DNA of 64,000 nt from Bacteroidota bacterium (GTDB taxonomy: Bacteria; Bacteroidota; Bacteroidia; Bacteroidales; Paludibacteraceae), in NCBI GenBank assembly GCA_023391625.1, contig JAEWAN010000034.1, forward strand, positions 434,001-498,000. The letters are read 5' to 3'. The position numbers and the translations under genes are program-made. Shown one piece after another: positions 35,102 through 44,526 of this stretch (position 1 is the first letter of the stretch; each line of letters opens with the position of its first letter). Below the pieces are notes generated by a model, which did not search any database, was not told where the DNA came from, and saw only the letters and a list, made by a program, of their open reading frames with translations.

Positions 35102-36703
35102 ATGAAAACCATGAGTTTAAGTATATACCAATTATCTTATGTCCATAATGACGGACAAACACTTTTCCGGAACATCAGTTTTTCCCTATCTGACGGACAA
35201 AAAACATCATTGATTGGAGAGAACGGATCAGGAAAATCCACGCTCCTAAAACTAATTGCAGGAAAGCTAAAAGCTACATCCGGAGAAATATGCTACAATG
35301 AAATTCCCTATTATGTTCCCCAGCATTTCGGACAATACGGACACCTCACCATAGCAGAAGCATTAGGTATTTCCGATAAAATAGAAGCCTTACATGCAAT
35401 ACTGAATGGGGAAGTTTCCGAACATCTGTTTACAACCTTAAATGACGACTGGAACGTTGAAGAAAAAGCAATCATGGCTTTAAGGGAATGGAATCTTAAC
35501 CATATCGGTTTATCTACTTCCATGGATTTATTAAGTGGAGGAGAAAAAAGCAAAGTCTTTCTTGCGGGCATTTCTATTCATTCTCCGAAAATCATCCTAT
35601 TGGATGAACCGACAAACCATTTAGATAAAAAAAGCAGAGAACAACTGTATGATTACCTGAAAAAAATTAGGGCGACTATACTCATTGTAAGCCATGACCG
35701 CACCCTACTCAACCAGATGAACTACACTTATGAACTCCACAAAGACAAAATAGAAAGTTACGGAGGCAACTACGACTTTTACAAAGCCTGTAAAACAGAA
35801 CAAATAAATGCCTTACAGGAACAACTGGATGAGAAAGAAAAAGAAATACGGAAAGCGAAGAAAATAGCGAGAGAAACAATAGAACGGCAGGAAAAGCACA
35901 GCGTGCGCGGTAAAAAAATAAATGAAAAAAAAGGGATTCCCAGAATTATGATGAACAACCTGAAAAATAAATCTGAAAACTCTGCTGCACGGTTACAGGA
36001 CACCCTATCAGAAAAGACCCATACTCTGATTCAGGATTTAAAAGAAATTCAAAATAAAATACCAACCCATAATGAATTAAAGATTAAATTTGAAAACGCA
36101 ATAATTCACTTCGGTAAAGAACTGATTACTGCCAATGATTTAAATTTCGGATATAATAACAAACCATTATGGAAACAAAATCTGAATTTTATGATTAGAA
36201 GCGGTGATAGGATAGCTATAAACGGAACAAACGGAAGCGGAAAAACAACTCTGATTAAGCTAATATTAGGAGATTTGCAACCAACTTTGGGCAATATCAC
36301 CCGAGGGACTTTTAATAAACTGTATATTGACCAGGAATATTCCATCATTGACAACAAGTTAAATATATTAGATCAAATTCAAAAATATAATAATTGCCAT
36401 TACACGGACTCCGAGCTAAAAACAATCTTACACCGTTTTTTATTTCCAGCTCACTCATGGGACAAGTCATGTGAGAAACTGAGCGGAGGAGAAAAGATGA
36501 AACTGATATTTTGTTGCCTGCAAGTAAGCAATCAAAGCCCGGATATATTTATACTGGATGAACCAACCAATAACCTGGATATTCAAAGTTTAGAAATTGT
36601 AACTTCGGTAATCCGATCATATGAAGGCACTCTTATTGTAATTAGCCACGATGATTATTTTATAAAAGAAATCGGTATTACACAAACAATAGAGTTAAGT
36701 TGA
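35102..36703 (+). CDS. ABC-F family ribosomal protection/translation factor
   Basis: A 533-residue cytoplasmic protein with two ABC modules and no membrane part. Module 1 has GENGSGKST, LSGGEKSK and IILLDEPTNHLD; module 2 has GTNGSGKTT, LSGGEKMK and IFILDEPTNNLD. Between them is a charged coiled-coil linker (about 225-320, EQLDEKEKEIRKAKKIA), which reaches the peptidyl transferase centre in this family. The frame extends upstream to 35063, but that part overlaps the regulatory leader; ATG 35102 or 35111 (MSLSIY) is preferred. The size and leader resemble drug-resistance ABC-F proteins (Vga/Lsa/Msr type). Whether it protects against a drug is unproven. Confidence 0.85.
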   Translation: MKTMSLSIYQLSYVHNDGQTLFRNISFSLSDGQKTSLIGENGSGKSTLLKLIAGKLKATSGEICYNEIPYYVPQHFGQYGHLTIAEALGISDKIEALHAILNGEVSEHLFTTLNDDWNVEEKAIMALREWNLNHIGLSTSMDLLSGGEKSKVFLAGISIHSPKIILLDEPTNHLDKKSREQLYDYLKKIRATILIVSHDRTLLNQMNYTYELHKDKIESYGGNYDFYKACKTEQINALQEQLDEKEKEIRKAKKIARETIERQEKHSVRGKKINEKKGIPRIMMNNLKNKSENSAARLQDTLSEKTHTLIQDLKEIQNKIPTHNELKIKFENAIIHFGKELITANDLNFGYNNKPLWKQNLNFMIRSGDRIAINGTNGSGKTTLIKLILGDLQPTLGNITRGTFNKLYIDQEYSIIDNKLNILDQIQKYNNCHYTDSELKTILHRFLFPAHSWDKSCEKLSGGEKMKLIFCCLQVSNQSPDIFILDEPTNNLDIQSLEIVTSVIRSYEGTLIVISHDDYFIKEIGITQTIELS

Positions 36704-36778
36704 TTTAAACAAGCAAAAATTACTATAAATCAAGATATTAAAGTAGAAATAAAGTATTGATAAAAATAAAAAAACAAA

Positions 36779-37546
36779 ATGAATAACAATTATAAAGTCG
36801 GAGATTTAATTTATGACGCTAATATTTACGATGGAATGAATACCCACATAGATGATTTGCAATTCTACAAACGCTGGATGCCCCAAAACAAGGAAACCCA
36901 TATACTCGAACTTTGTTGCGGAACAGGCAGACTTACTATTCCAATAGCAAAAGAAGGATATGATATCTGTGGAGTTGATTACACTCCTTCTATGCTTGAG
37001 CAAGCAAAAATAAAAGCCGACAAAGCGGGAGTAAACATCAAGTTTATTGAAGCTGATATTAGAAATCTGGACCTGCAAAAGAAATATGACCTTATTTTTA
37101 TCCCTTTTAATTCAATTCATCATTTATATCAAAATGAAGATTTATTTAAGATGTTTTGTTCCGTCAAAAAACACCTCAAAGCAGGAGGTTTATTTCTTTT
37201 AGATTGCTTTAATCCCAGCATTCAGTACATTGCAGAACATGAAAAGAAACAAACAAAAATTGCTGAATATACAACTCAAGATGGAAGAAAAATATTGGTA
37301 AAACAAAAAATGCGATATGAAAGAAAAAACCAGATTAATCGTATAGAATGGCATTACTTCATTAATGGAGAATTTGATTCCATTCAAAACTTGGATATGA
37401 GATTGTTCTTTCCCAAAGAATTAGATTCATACCTGGAATGGAACGGTTTTAAAATTATCCATAAGTTTGGAAACTTTGAAGAAGAAGCCTTTGATAATCA
37501 CTCGGAAAAACAGATATTTGTTTGCCAAAAGATAAATGGAGACTAA
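36779..37546 (+). CDS. Class I SAM-dependent methyltransferase
   Basis: A 255-residue methyltransferase. Motif I is ILELCCGTGRLTIPIA (about 42-57), the acidic motif II residue lies in GVDYTPSMLEQA, and motif IV is YDLIFIPFNSIHHL. The C-terminal half (IEWHYFINGEFDSI, RLFFPKELDSYLEWNGFKI) is typical of small-molecule methyltransferases. The substrate is unknown. It follows the ABC-F gene by 75 bases without a clear promoter, so it may be read from the same transcript. Confidence 0.8.
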   Translation: MNNNYKVGDLIYDANIYDGMNTHIDDLQFYKRWMPQNKETHILELCCGTGRLTIPIAKEGYDICGVDYTPSMLEQAKIKADKAGVNIKFIEADIRNLDLQKKYDLIFIPFNSIHHLYQNEDLFKMFCSVKKHLKAGGLFLLDCFNPSIQYIAEHEKKQTKIAEYTTQDGRKILVKQKMRYERKNQINRIEWHYFINGEFDSIQNLDMRLFFPKELDSYLEWNGFKIIHKFGNFEEEAFDNHSEKQIFVCQKINGD

Positions 37547-37648
37547 TTAATCATACGGAATAGTCACTCACAATATATCAAAACAGGCCGATTGATAGCA
37601 GCATTTAAAATTGAACAATCCTTTAAGAAATAAAAAACGTAAGAATCA

Positions 37649-38839
37649 ATGAAGAAAATTATCTTATTTCTTTCTATCATTGTCACATATACGACATGTA
37701 GCCAATCAAAAAAAGAAAAAAATAACAATGACATACAGCAATTATATATCAATATCAATAAATCCAATAATATAAACAACCTTGACAAATCAACATTTTA
37801 CGATATTTCAGAGGATATTCTTCCTGATTTCGAGTTTACCAGACTTGAAACAAACGACAGTTGTCTTGTAGGTTATGTAAAAGATATTATTTATCACAAT
37901 AAAAATTATTATATACAAGATGAAATCAACAATTGCGTTCATTGTTTTTCCCATACCGGGAAACATTTGTTCACTCTAAACAAACAGGGACAAGGTCCTG
38001 ATGAATACACCCAAATTCATGCTTTCACGGTAGACAACAATAACATATGGATAGTTGATAACTTATCATTCAAATTAATATGTTATAATCAGAATCAAAA
38101 AATTACAGACTGTGTAGATTTAAAAAAATATAATTTTCAAGCCGATCAGATTATCATAAATAATCAAGAAGTAATCTTAATTAATAATTGGGCTGGATTG
38201 GGATCTCCACTCTATCTGGTTCTAATTTACGATACCATCAACAAAAAAAGTTACTTAAAAAAAGAATTTTCTGCTTTACCTCCAAATACTATTCTACGAG
38301 GGATGAAACGTCAAACTGCAATAAGTGACACTACAATTCTCGCTACATTTAGCTACTGTGATACCATTTTCCAAATAATCAATCACAATATAGTTCCTAA
38401 ATACAAATATATCTTTTCCGAACGGATGGAAGACACTCCTTTAAATACGGAAAACTATCGTGAAGACACAAAAAGAATTAATGGAATAAACGCCTTATAC
38501 CAAACTCCTAACAATATTATATTAGAGTATGTAGACGAGAGATGGACTAGATATGCTATCTTTAAAAAAGACGGAATATTTTTAGGCCTATATCCTGGAT
38601 TTAAAGTACAGGATATAGGCAATTACATCCTTTTTGGAATGAATATATCAGACAATGAAATCATATCCGTATTCAATCCTGGGGACGATTTTAAATATTA
38701 TTTTGAGAACGAAATTATTAATCAAAAATTCAAAAGGGAAGAAAACAAACACCTTTTAATCAAAGAAAGTGATAAAATAAAAGAAGGTGACAATCCTGTC
38801 ATATTTAGATTTACATTAAAAAATAATTCTAATTTGTAA
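37649..38839 (+). CDS. 6-bladed beta-propeller lipoprotein
   Basis: A 396-residue protein with a short signal ending in a lipobox-like TTC (Cys17). Residues about 95-130 contain LNKQGQGPDEYTQIHAFTVD, the 'G.GPgEy......v' motif of the Bacteroidota 6-bladed propeller (BF3164-like) family. Blade-like repeats YYIQDEINNCVHCFSH and IWIVDNLSFKLICYN follow, and VIFRFTLKN closes. The region is more AT-rich than its neighbours. Function is unknown; such proteins are usually periplasmic or surface-exposed. Confidence 0.8.
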   Translation: MKKIILFLSIIVTYTTCSQSKKEKNNNDIQQLYININKSNNINNLDKSTFYDISEDILPDFEFTRLETNDSCLVGYVKDIIYHNKNYYIQDEINNCVHCFSHTGKHLFTLNKQGQGPDEYTQIHAFTVDNNNIWIVDNLSFKLICYNQNQKITDCVDLKKYNFQADQIIINNQEVILINNWAGLGSPLYLVLIYDTINKKSYLKKEFSALPPNTILRGMKRQTAISDTTILATFSYCDTIFQIINHNIVPKYKYIFSERMEDTPLNTENYREDTKRINGINALYQTPNNIILEYVDERWTRYAIFKKDGIFLGLYPGFKVQDIGNYILFGMNISDNEIISVFNPGDDFKYYFENEIINQKFKREENKHLLIKESDKIKEGDNPVIFRFTLKNNSNL

Positions 38840-38873
38840 AAATGAAATAGCAAAAATCTATAATAAATAATGT

Positions 38874-40172
38874 TTATTGAGAAACTAAATAACTCAAATA
38901 CTGTAATGCTTCTCCTACTACAAAATTGCTTCCACCAATAAACAGAAAATCATCCGACGTCATATCCTCCATAGCCTGAGATATAGCATCAGGTATAGTA
39001 GTGAAAGACTTTCCTTTCAAATCATAATGCCGAGCTTGCTGTAACAAATCTTCCGCAGGTAAGGCTCGATTCACTTGAGCTTGAGTAAAATAATATAAAG
39101 CATCTTTAGGTAAAAGAGACAACACCGTAGAAATATCCTTATCATTCACCATACCGATAACGATACGGAGTTTCCGATACGCTTCCCGCTGCAACTGATG
39201 AATGACAAACTGGATTCCTCCCACATTATGCCCGGTATCCAAAACTATTTTCGGACGTTCACTCACTACCTGCCATCTACCTCGTAATCCGGTAGTTTTC
39301 ACAACCGTCTTCAGTCCACTATGCACAGCATTTTCCGAAATCAAAAATCCATTCTTATTTAATCGCTCTATTGCAACCAAAACCGTAACTATATTTTTTA
39401 ACTGATAAATACCGGTAAGATCCATCCGGTAAACATTACCATCAGACATAACAACCTGCATTTTATCCCCTTCATAAGCATGGGATACCACCCATAATTT
39501 CTCCTCTGCAAAAAATAAGGGTGCTTGCTTTTCCCCGGCTTGCTTCACAAAAACAGGACGGGTTTCCGCCACCGCTTCACCAATCACTACCGGAGTATTT
39601 TGTTTTATAATACCCGCTTTCTCTACTGCTATCTTTTCAAGCGTATCTCCTAAAAAACCCGTATGGTCAAAACTGATATTAGTTATAACAGACAGTTCCG
39701 GTTTAATGATATTCGTACTGTCTAACCGGCCTCCCAAACCCGTTTCTATCACAGCCACATCCACCCGTTCTTCAGCAAAATAAGCAAATGCCATAGACAT
39801 GGTAGCTTCAAAAAAAGAAGGCTGAACCTCATCAAACAATCTCTGATTACGTTCCACGAATTCAACTACATAATCCGGCGATATTTGCTGCCCATTCACC
39901 CGAATACGCTCCCCAAAATCCACAAGATGAGGAGAAGTATATAAACCTACTTTATATCCTGCATGTTGCAGCACAGAAGCCAACATATGGGACACAGAAC
40001 CTTTCCCATTAGTTCCCGCAATATGAATGGTTTTGTATGTTTGCTGAGGATTATTTAAAGCATCTAATAACTTTATTGTATTACCCAGACCCGGCTTATA
40101 AGCAGCCCCACCTATCTGGTGAAACACGGGCAAACGGTCATATAAATACTGAACAGCTTCAGAATAAATCAT
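38874..40172 (-). CDS. folC: Folylpolyglutamate synthase / dihydrofolate synthase
   Basis: A 432-residue Mur-ligase-like enzyme that adds glutamate to dihydropteroate and folates. The P-loop is AGTNGKGSVSHM (about 51-62), followed by YTSPHLVDFGERI. VIETGLGGRLDSTN (about 140-153) is the folate/Mg site, and SFDHTGFLG the second Mg-binding block. DTGHNVGG marks the C-terminal domain (usually DGAHN). The length is normal. It is on the minus strand downstream of yicC and gmk, 67 bases after gmk, so may share their transcript. Confidence 0.95.
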   Translation of the reverse strand: MIYSEAVQYLYDRLPVFHQIGGAAYKPGLGNTIKLLDALNNPQQTYKTIHIAGTNGKGSVSHMLASVLQHAGYKVGLYTSPHLVDFGERIRVNGQQISPDYVVEFVERNQRLFDEVQPSFFEATMSMAFAYFAEERVDVAVIETGLGGRLDSTNIIKPELSVITNISFDHTGFLGDTLEKIAVEKAGIIKQNTPVVIGEAVAETRPVFVKQAGEKQAPLFFAEEKLWVVSHAYEGDKMQVVMSDGNVYRMDLTGIYQLKNIVTVLVAIERLNKNGFLISENAVHSGLKTVVKTTGLRGRWQVVSERPKIVLDTGHNVGGIQFVIHQLQREAYRKLRIVIGMVNDKDISTVLSLLPKDALYYFTQAQVNRALPAEDLLQQARHYDLKGKSFTTIPDAISQAMEDMTSDDFLFIGGSNFVVGEALQYLSYLVSQ

Positions 40173-40239
40173 TTCAGGAGTATTGTAACCGATTTTATCT
40201 CGTTAATAAAAAATATGGAAAGCCCTTTATTCAAAAAAA

Positions 40240-40803
40240 TTATGCCAGAAATTTCCTTAACACCGTTTCAGCTTCCGATTTTGCTTTTTCAAGATCATCA
40301 TTAACAATGACTACATCAAATTTCGGAGCAAAAGACAGTTCATATTCTGCCTTATTGATACGTTCTTCTATTTTTTCAGGAGAATCGGTTCCCCTGCCCC
40401 GAAGCCTCTGCTCTAACTCTTCAACACTCGGAGGAGCTATAAACACAGCCAAAGCCTGATCACCATACTGTTTTTTTACATTCAACCCGCCAACCACATC
40501 AATATCAAACACTACATTCTTTCCTTGGGATATGATTCTATCCACTTCAGAACGCAAAGTCCCATAAAAACAGTTTTCATAAACTTCTTCATATTCAAGA
40601 AACTCATTATTCTTCACCTTTGTTCTGAATTCATCCGGAGTTAAAAAGTAATATTCCTTACCATGTTGCTCCTCGCCCCGTGGCAAACGGCTGGTAGCAG
40701 AAATTGAAAACTCCATATTTAAGTTTCTCGTCAATAAATAATTTACCAAAGTACTCTTTCCTGCACCTGACGGAGCTGAAAAAATAATCAGTTTTCCGGA
40801 CAT
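40240..40803 (-). CDS. gmk: Guanylate kinase
   Basis: A 187-residue GMP kinase. P-loop SAPSGAGKSTLV (about 9-20), GMP-binding SATSRLPRGEE with YYFLT, EYEEVYENCFYGT, and FDIDVVGGLNVKK (about 97-109) are all standard. The lid segment RLRGRGTDSPEKIEERI is intact. It makes GDP for nucleotide synthesis. It sits between yicC upstream (61 bases) and folC, the yicC-gmk pairing being conserved in many bacteria. Confidence 0.97.
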   Translation of the reverse strand: MSGKLIIFSAPSGAGKSTLVNYLLTRNLNMEFSISATSRLPRGEEQHGKEYYFLTPDEFRTKVKNNEFLEYEEVYENCFYGTLRSEVDRIISQGKNVVFDIDVVGGLNVKKQYGDQALAVFIAPPSVEELEQRLRGRGTDSPEKIEERINKAEYELSFAPKFDVVIVNDDLEKAKSEAETVLRKFLA

Positions 40804-40864
40804 ACTCTATTTCGTATATATTAATACAGTAACAATATAATTATGAAAAAATAAAAAACTCTAA

Positions 40865-41740
40865 TTACAATGCGTTCAGCACTTGTTCCTTAATTTGCTC
40901 CAGTTCATCCTTCATAAGTACTACAATTTTTTGCATTTCACTATGGTTTGATTTCGAACCGAGAGTATTAATCTCACGCCCTATTTCCTGTGCAATAAAA
41001 CCGAGTTTTTTACCTGAAGACTTTTCCTGCTGCATGGTTTCCATGAAATAATTCAAATGATTACGCAACCGGACCTTTTCCTCATTCACATCCAGTTTTT
41101 CTATATAGAAAATCAATTCTTGCTCCAAGCGATTCTTGTCATAATCAATTTTACCGGACAATGCCTGTAAATTTTCATCCAAGCGGCTTTTTATCTTTTC
41201 AATACGTTCACTTTCAAAAGGAGCTATCTGGTCAAGCAATTCCCCTATTCTGCTTATTTTCTTTTCAAAAACACACTCCAAAGATCTTCCTTCCTGAATA
41301 CGGAATTCCTGCAATTGCCCGATGGCTTCCTGTATCGTTTTACGAATTTCTATCCACTCATTTTCATCCAACTCCACAGTTTCCGTCTTCATGGCATCCG
41401 GCATACGAAGCAACACTTCAAACCAATTTTCAGGAGGATTTACTCCTAAAGTTTCAGATACTGCCAATATCTGTTTATAATACGATTCAATAACAGATTG
41501 ATTAATCAACGTTGCAGATTCCTTATTTGTATTATCAATATACAACGCGAAATCAATTTTGCCCCGTTCTAAAGCCGAAGCAAGCTCATTACGTATTTCA
41601 ATATCTTTTTCACGATAAAGTGAAGCAATACGGGTAGATACATCCAGTTGTTTACTGTTCAAAGATTTAACTTCTACCACTATTTTTTTATTACCATATT
41701 CACAAGTGGCTTTACCAAAGCCTGTCATCGATTGTATCAT
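40865..41740 (-). CDS. yicC: YicC/YloC-family endoribonuclease
   Basis: A 291-residue protein. The N-terminus IQSMTGFGKATCEYGNKK and the C-terminal block GKKLGFIAQEIGREINTLGS with KSNHSEMQKIVVLMKDELE are the signatures of YicC/YloC. Members in E. coli and Bacillus are endoribonucleases acting on mRNA or small RNA. The middle is a long helical region. It is first in the yicC-gmk-folC minus-strand group, with a short AT-rich upstream region. Confidence 0.93.
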   Translation of the reverse strand: MIQSMTGFGKATCEYGNKKIVVEVKSLNSKQLDVSTRIASLYREKDIEIRNELASALERGKIDFALYIDNTNKESATLINQSVIESYYKQILAVSETLGVNPPENWFEVLLRMPDAMKTETVELDENEWIEIRKTIQEAIGQLQEFRIQEGRSLECVFEKKISRIGELLDQIAPFESERIEKIKSRLDENLQALSGKIDYDKNRLEQELIFYIEKLDVNEEKVRLRNHLNYFMETMQQEKSSGKKLGFIAQEIGREINTLGSKSNHSEMQKIVVLMKDELEQIKEQVLNAL

Positions 41741-41959
41741 ATTTCAATATTTATTTTGCACGCAAAGGTACATTTTTTTAATCTATTTATACAGAAAATC
41801 TACTTTTATATCATCTTCCTCCTACTTTATTTCAATACTCAACAATCAACTAATCACCTGATTATATGCCATATAATTTAAATCACGAAAGTACTTTTCC
41901 TCAATGATTAAAAAATATTATATAAAAAACTTGTATACATTGCTTATGCCCAACTGGTA

Positions 41960-42226
41960 TTGCCGATAACAGCCCTTATTTTAATTTTTCTATTCCTCCC
42001 TACTCTATTCGTCTATTTATACAAAAGAGACCTGGTAGAAACCGGAAATAAAAAGCCAAAATACATATTCAGTTTTATCGGAATTGCATTATTCATTGCA
42101 TTTATCGTTTTACAGGTCTCACACTGGCCTGGAGCTTTGGTAGTACTTATCACTTCACTTATTATCATAAATTTCGCCCTGTTTCCTTTTATGTTTTTAA
42201 AAATGTACAGGAAAACTGAAGAATAA
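41960..42226 (+). CDS. Small GldL-motif membrane protein (possible 5' frameshift)
   Basis: About 88 residues with three transmembrane helices and VSHWPGALVVL, resembling the 'HWPGA' motif of GldL and other small Bacteroidota membrane proteins. The only available start in this frame is TTG 41960. In-frame codons upstream, back to a stop at 41909, read KILYKKLVYIAYAQL, which looks coding. ATG 41904 begins MIKK in another frame and meets it at an A6 tract (41910-41915): one extra A would give an intact protein of about 107 residues. So either TTG is used or the tract is frameshifted. A strong terminator follows. Confidence 0.55.
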   Translation: MPITALILIFLFLPTLFVYLYKRDLVETGNKKPKYIFSFIGIALFIAFIVLQVSHWPGALVVLITSLIIINFALFPFMFLKMYRKTEE

Positions 42227-42245
42227 AAAATAAGCATTAATCCTC

Positions 42246-42281
42246 AAAAAGACACAATCTGTTTTCAGATTGTGTCTTTTT
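42246..42281 (+). terminator. Intrinsic terminator after the small membrane protein
   Basis: A perfect 16-bp stem, AAAAAGACACAATCTG (42246-42261) with CAGATTGTGTCTTTTT (42266-42281), TTTT loop. Confidence 0.95.
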
Positions 42282-42416
42282 GATTTAAATTCCGCTTAAA
42301 ATACTCCATAAAAAAAGAATTTCTGCCCAAAAGAAAAGGATCAGTTTCATTTCATAAAAAATTAATGAAATTTGAATGAAAATCGGAAAAAAAGGGCGTA
42401 TTTTCATTGCAATTCG

Positions 42417-42447
42417 TTTGTTGTTTCAAAATCTTACCTTATCTTTG
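42417..42447 (+). promoter_or_regulatory. ilv operon promoter
   Basis: TTTG (42417-42420), 19-base spacer, TATCTTTG (42440-42447): an exact Bacteroidota consensus. The leader peptide starts 17 bases after it. Confidence 0.88.
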
Positions 42448-42463
42448 CAGGCAAATAATCAAT

Positions 42464-42535
42464 ATGATGATTTCTCAAAGTATTAATATTCTTGTCGTGA
42501 ACCTCGTCGTGCTTTTGGTCAATAATCAAAGGTGA
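42464..42535 (+). CDS. ilv leader peptide (23 residues)
   Basis: ATG 42464 to TGA 42533-42535 encodes 23 residues of which 12 are Ile, Leu or Val, including the runs INILVV and LVVLLV. It lies between a consensus promoter and an intrinsic terminator placed before ilvD. This is the classic layout for control by charging of branched-chain aminoacyl-tRNAs. It is too short for ordinary gene calling. Confidence 0.85.
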   Translation: MMISQSINILVVNLVVLLVNNQR

Positions 42536-42573
42536 GGATGGTTACGTTAAGAAATATGTGAATATAAAAGCAT

Positions 42574-42612
42574 AAAAAACCTTTCTCACCATAACGGAGA
42601 AAGGTTTTTTAT
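42574..42612 (+). terminator. ilv attenuator terminator
   Basis: AAAAAACCTTTCTC (42574-42587) pairs with GAGAAAGGTTTTTT (42597-42610), loop ACCATAACG, T run. GGTGAG (42531-42536), which overlaps the leader stop codon, can pair with CTCACC (42585-42590) and break this stem, giving an antiterminator when the ribosome stalls. Confidence 0.88.
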
Positions 42613-42662
42613 TTAATACTTAAATGTCATATTTATACAGGCTTTTTAAAAATATTACAAAT

Positions 42663-44486
42663 ATGAAATTACGTAGCGAAACCAGTACACAAGGCCGTAG
42701 AATGGCTGGAGCCCGGGCACTTTGGCGGGCCAATGGAATGAAAGAAGAACAGATAGGCAAACCTATTATTGCCATTGTCAACTCATTTACCCAGTTTGTT
42801 CCGGGGCACGTACATTTACATGAAATAGGTCAGGAAGTAAAAGCTGAGATTGAAAAATTAGGTTGTTTTGCTGCCGAGTTCAATACGATAGCCATTGACG
42901 ACGGTATTGCGATGGGGCATGACGGAATGCTTTATTCCCTCCCTTCGCGCGACATCATAGCAGATAGCGTTGAATACATGGTTAATGCACATAAAGCAGA
43001 TGCCATGGTTTGTATAAGCAACTGCGACAAAATTACCCCGGGGATGTTGATGGCGGCGATGAGACTGAATATTCCAACGGTATTTGTATCCGGAGGACCT
43101 ATGGAAGCAGGGAAACTGGACGGTCACCAGTTAGACCTGATTGACGCGATGATACAGTCTGCAGATGAAAAGGTTTCCGACCAACAGGTACATCGTATCG
43201 AACATGCAGCATGTCCTTCCTGCGGATCTTGCTCCGGTATGTTTACGGCAAACTCCATGAACTGCCTTAATGAAGCTATCGGTCTGGCATTGCCCGGAAA
43301 TGGTACAATTGTTGCGACACACGCCAACCGTAAAAAATTATTCTCCGATGCAGCCAAACTGATTGTTGAAAATGCTTACAAATATTACAGAGATAATGAC
43401 GAACGCGTTCTGCCTCGTTCTATAGCAACCAAACAGGCATTCCTGAATGCCATGACTCTGGATATCGCTATGGGAGGCTCTACCAACACGGTTCTTCACC
43501 TTCTTGCTGTAGCAAATGAAGCTGGTGTTGATTTTACGATGGACGATATAGATGCCCTTTCACGTAAAACACCATGTCTATGTAAAGTTGCTCCCAACAC
43601 CCAAAAATATCATATACAGGATGTAAACCGTGCCGGAGGTATTTTAAACATATTAAATGAATTGAGTAAAAAAGGACTGCTTGACACATCCGTATACCGT
43701 GTAGATGGTCTTACTTTACAGGAAGCCCTGAACAAATACGACATTACCGGAACAACCGTTCATCCGGAAGCAAAAAGAATATACAGCAGTGCACCTGCCA
43801 ACCGTTTTAACCTGATATTGGGTTCACAGGATTCTTCCTTTGAAACATTGGACACAGACAGGGAGAACGGTTGTATTCGTGACGTGGACCACGCCTATAC
43901 CAAAGATGGAGGACTGGCAATATTAAAAGGAAACATAGCGCAGGACGGTTGTGTTATCAAAACTGCCGGGGTAGATGAAAGTATCTGGAAGTTTTCAGGT
44001 CCTGCAAAAGTGTTCAATTCACAAGATACAGCTTGCGACGGAATATTAGGCGGAAAAGTAGTAGCAGGCGATGTTGTTGTAATTACCTATGAAGGTCCTA
44101 AAGGAGGACCGGGTATGCAGGAAATGCTCTACCCTACTTCTTATATTAAATCCCGCCACCTCGGAAAAGAATGTGCCCTGATTACAGACGGACGTTTTTC
44201 CGGAGGAACATCCGGTTTATCCATCGGACATATTTCCCCGGAAGCTGCCTCCGGTGGTAACATCGGTTTAATTCAGGACGGTGACATCATTGAAATAGAC
44301 ATCCCGAATCGTTCTATTAATGTAAAATTGACAGACGAAGAGCTGGCTAAACGTCGCCAGGCAGAAGAAGCAAAAGGTAAAAACGCCTTCAAACCACAAC
44401 GCGACAGGGTTGTGTCCAAAGCTTTAAAGGCATATGCCAGCCTTGTTAGTTCTGCAGATAAAGGAGCGGTAAGAATAATAGATTAA
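42663..44486 (+). CDS. ilvD: Dihydroxy-acid dehydratase
   Basis: A 607-residue enzyme that dehydrates 2,3-dihydroxy-isovalerate and -methylvalerate in valine/isoleucine synthesis. The start MKLRSETSTQGRRMAGARAL matches known IlvD N-termini; an ATG at 42624 would add 13 odd residues right behind the attenuator and is rejected. Fe-S cysteines are in ISNCDKITPGM and CPSCGSCSGMFTANSMN. SGGTSGLSIGHISPEAA is the C-terminal signature. The length is normal. It heads the ilv operon and is the direct target of the attenuator. Confidence 0.97.
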   Translation: MKLRSETSTQGRRMAGARALWRANGMKEEQIGKPIIAIVNSFTQFVPGHVHLHEIGQEVKAEIEKLGCFAAEFNTIAIDDGIAMGHDGMLYSLPSRDIIADSVEYMVNAHKADAMVCISNCDKITPGMLMAAMRLNIPTVFVSGGPMEAGKLDGHQLDLIDAMIQSADEKVSDQQVHRIEHAACPSCGSCSGMFTANSMNCLNEAIGLALPGNGTIVATHANRKKLFSDAAKLIVENAYKYYRDNDERVLPRSIATKQAFLNAMTLDIAMGGSTNTVLHLLAVANEAGVDFTMDDIDALSRKTPCLCKVAPNTQKYHIQDVNRAGGILNILNELSKKGLLDTSVYRVDGLTLQEALNKYDITGTTVHPEAKRIYSSAPANRFNLILGSQDSSFETLDTDRENGCIRDVDHAYTKDGGLAILKGNIAQDGCVIKTAGVDESIWKFSGPAKVFNSQDTACDGILGGKVVAGDVVVITYEGPKGGPGMQEMLYPTSYIKSRHLGKECALITDGRFSGGTSGLSIGHISPEAASGGNIGLIQDGDIIEIDIPNRSINVKLTDEELAKRRQAEEAKGKNAFKPQRDRVVSKALKAYASLVSSADKGAVRIID

Positions 44487-44526
44487 AAAAGTTTTCCAAA
44501 TAAAAGACCAAATAAATAAAACAAGA

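Noticed and set aside
34884..35105. 73-codon frame before the ABC-F gene
   Set aside because: It overlaps the structured leader and encodes nothing recognisable; kept only as a possible coupling frame because its TGA overlaps ATG 35102.
42624..42662. Upstream extension of ilvD
   Set aside because: The extra 13 residues do not fit IlvD and begin immediately after the attenuator.
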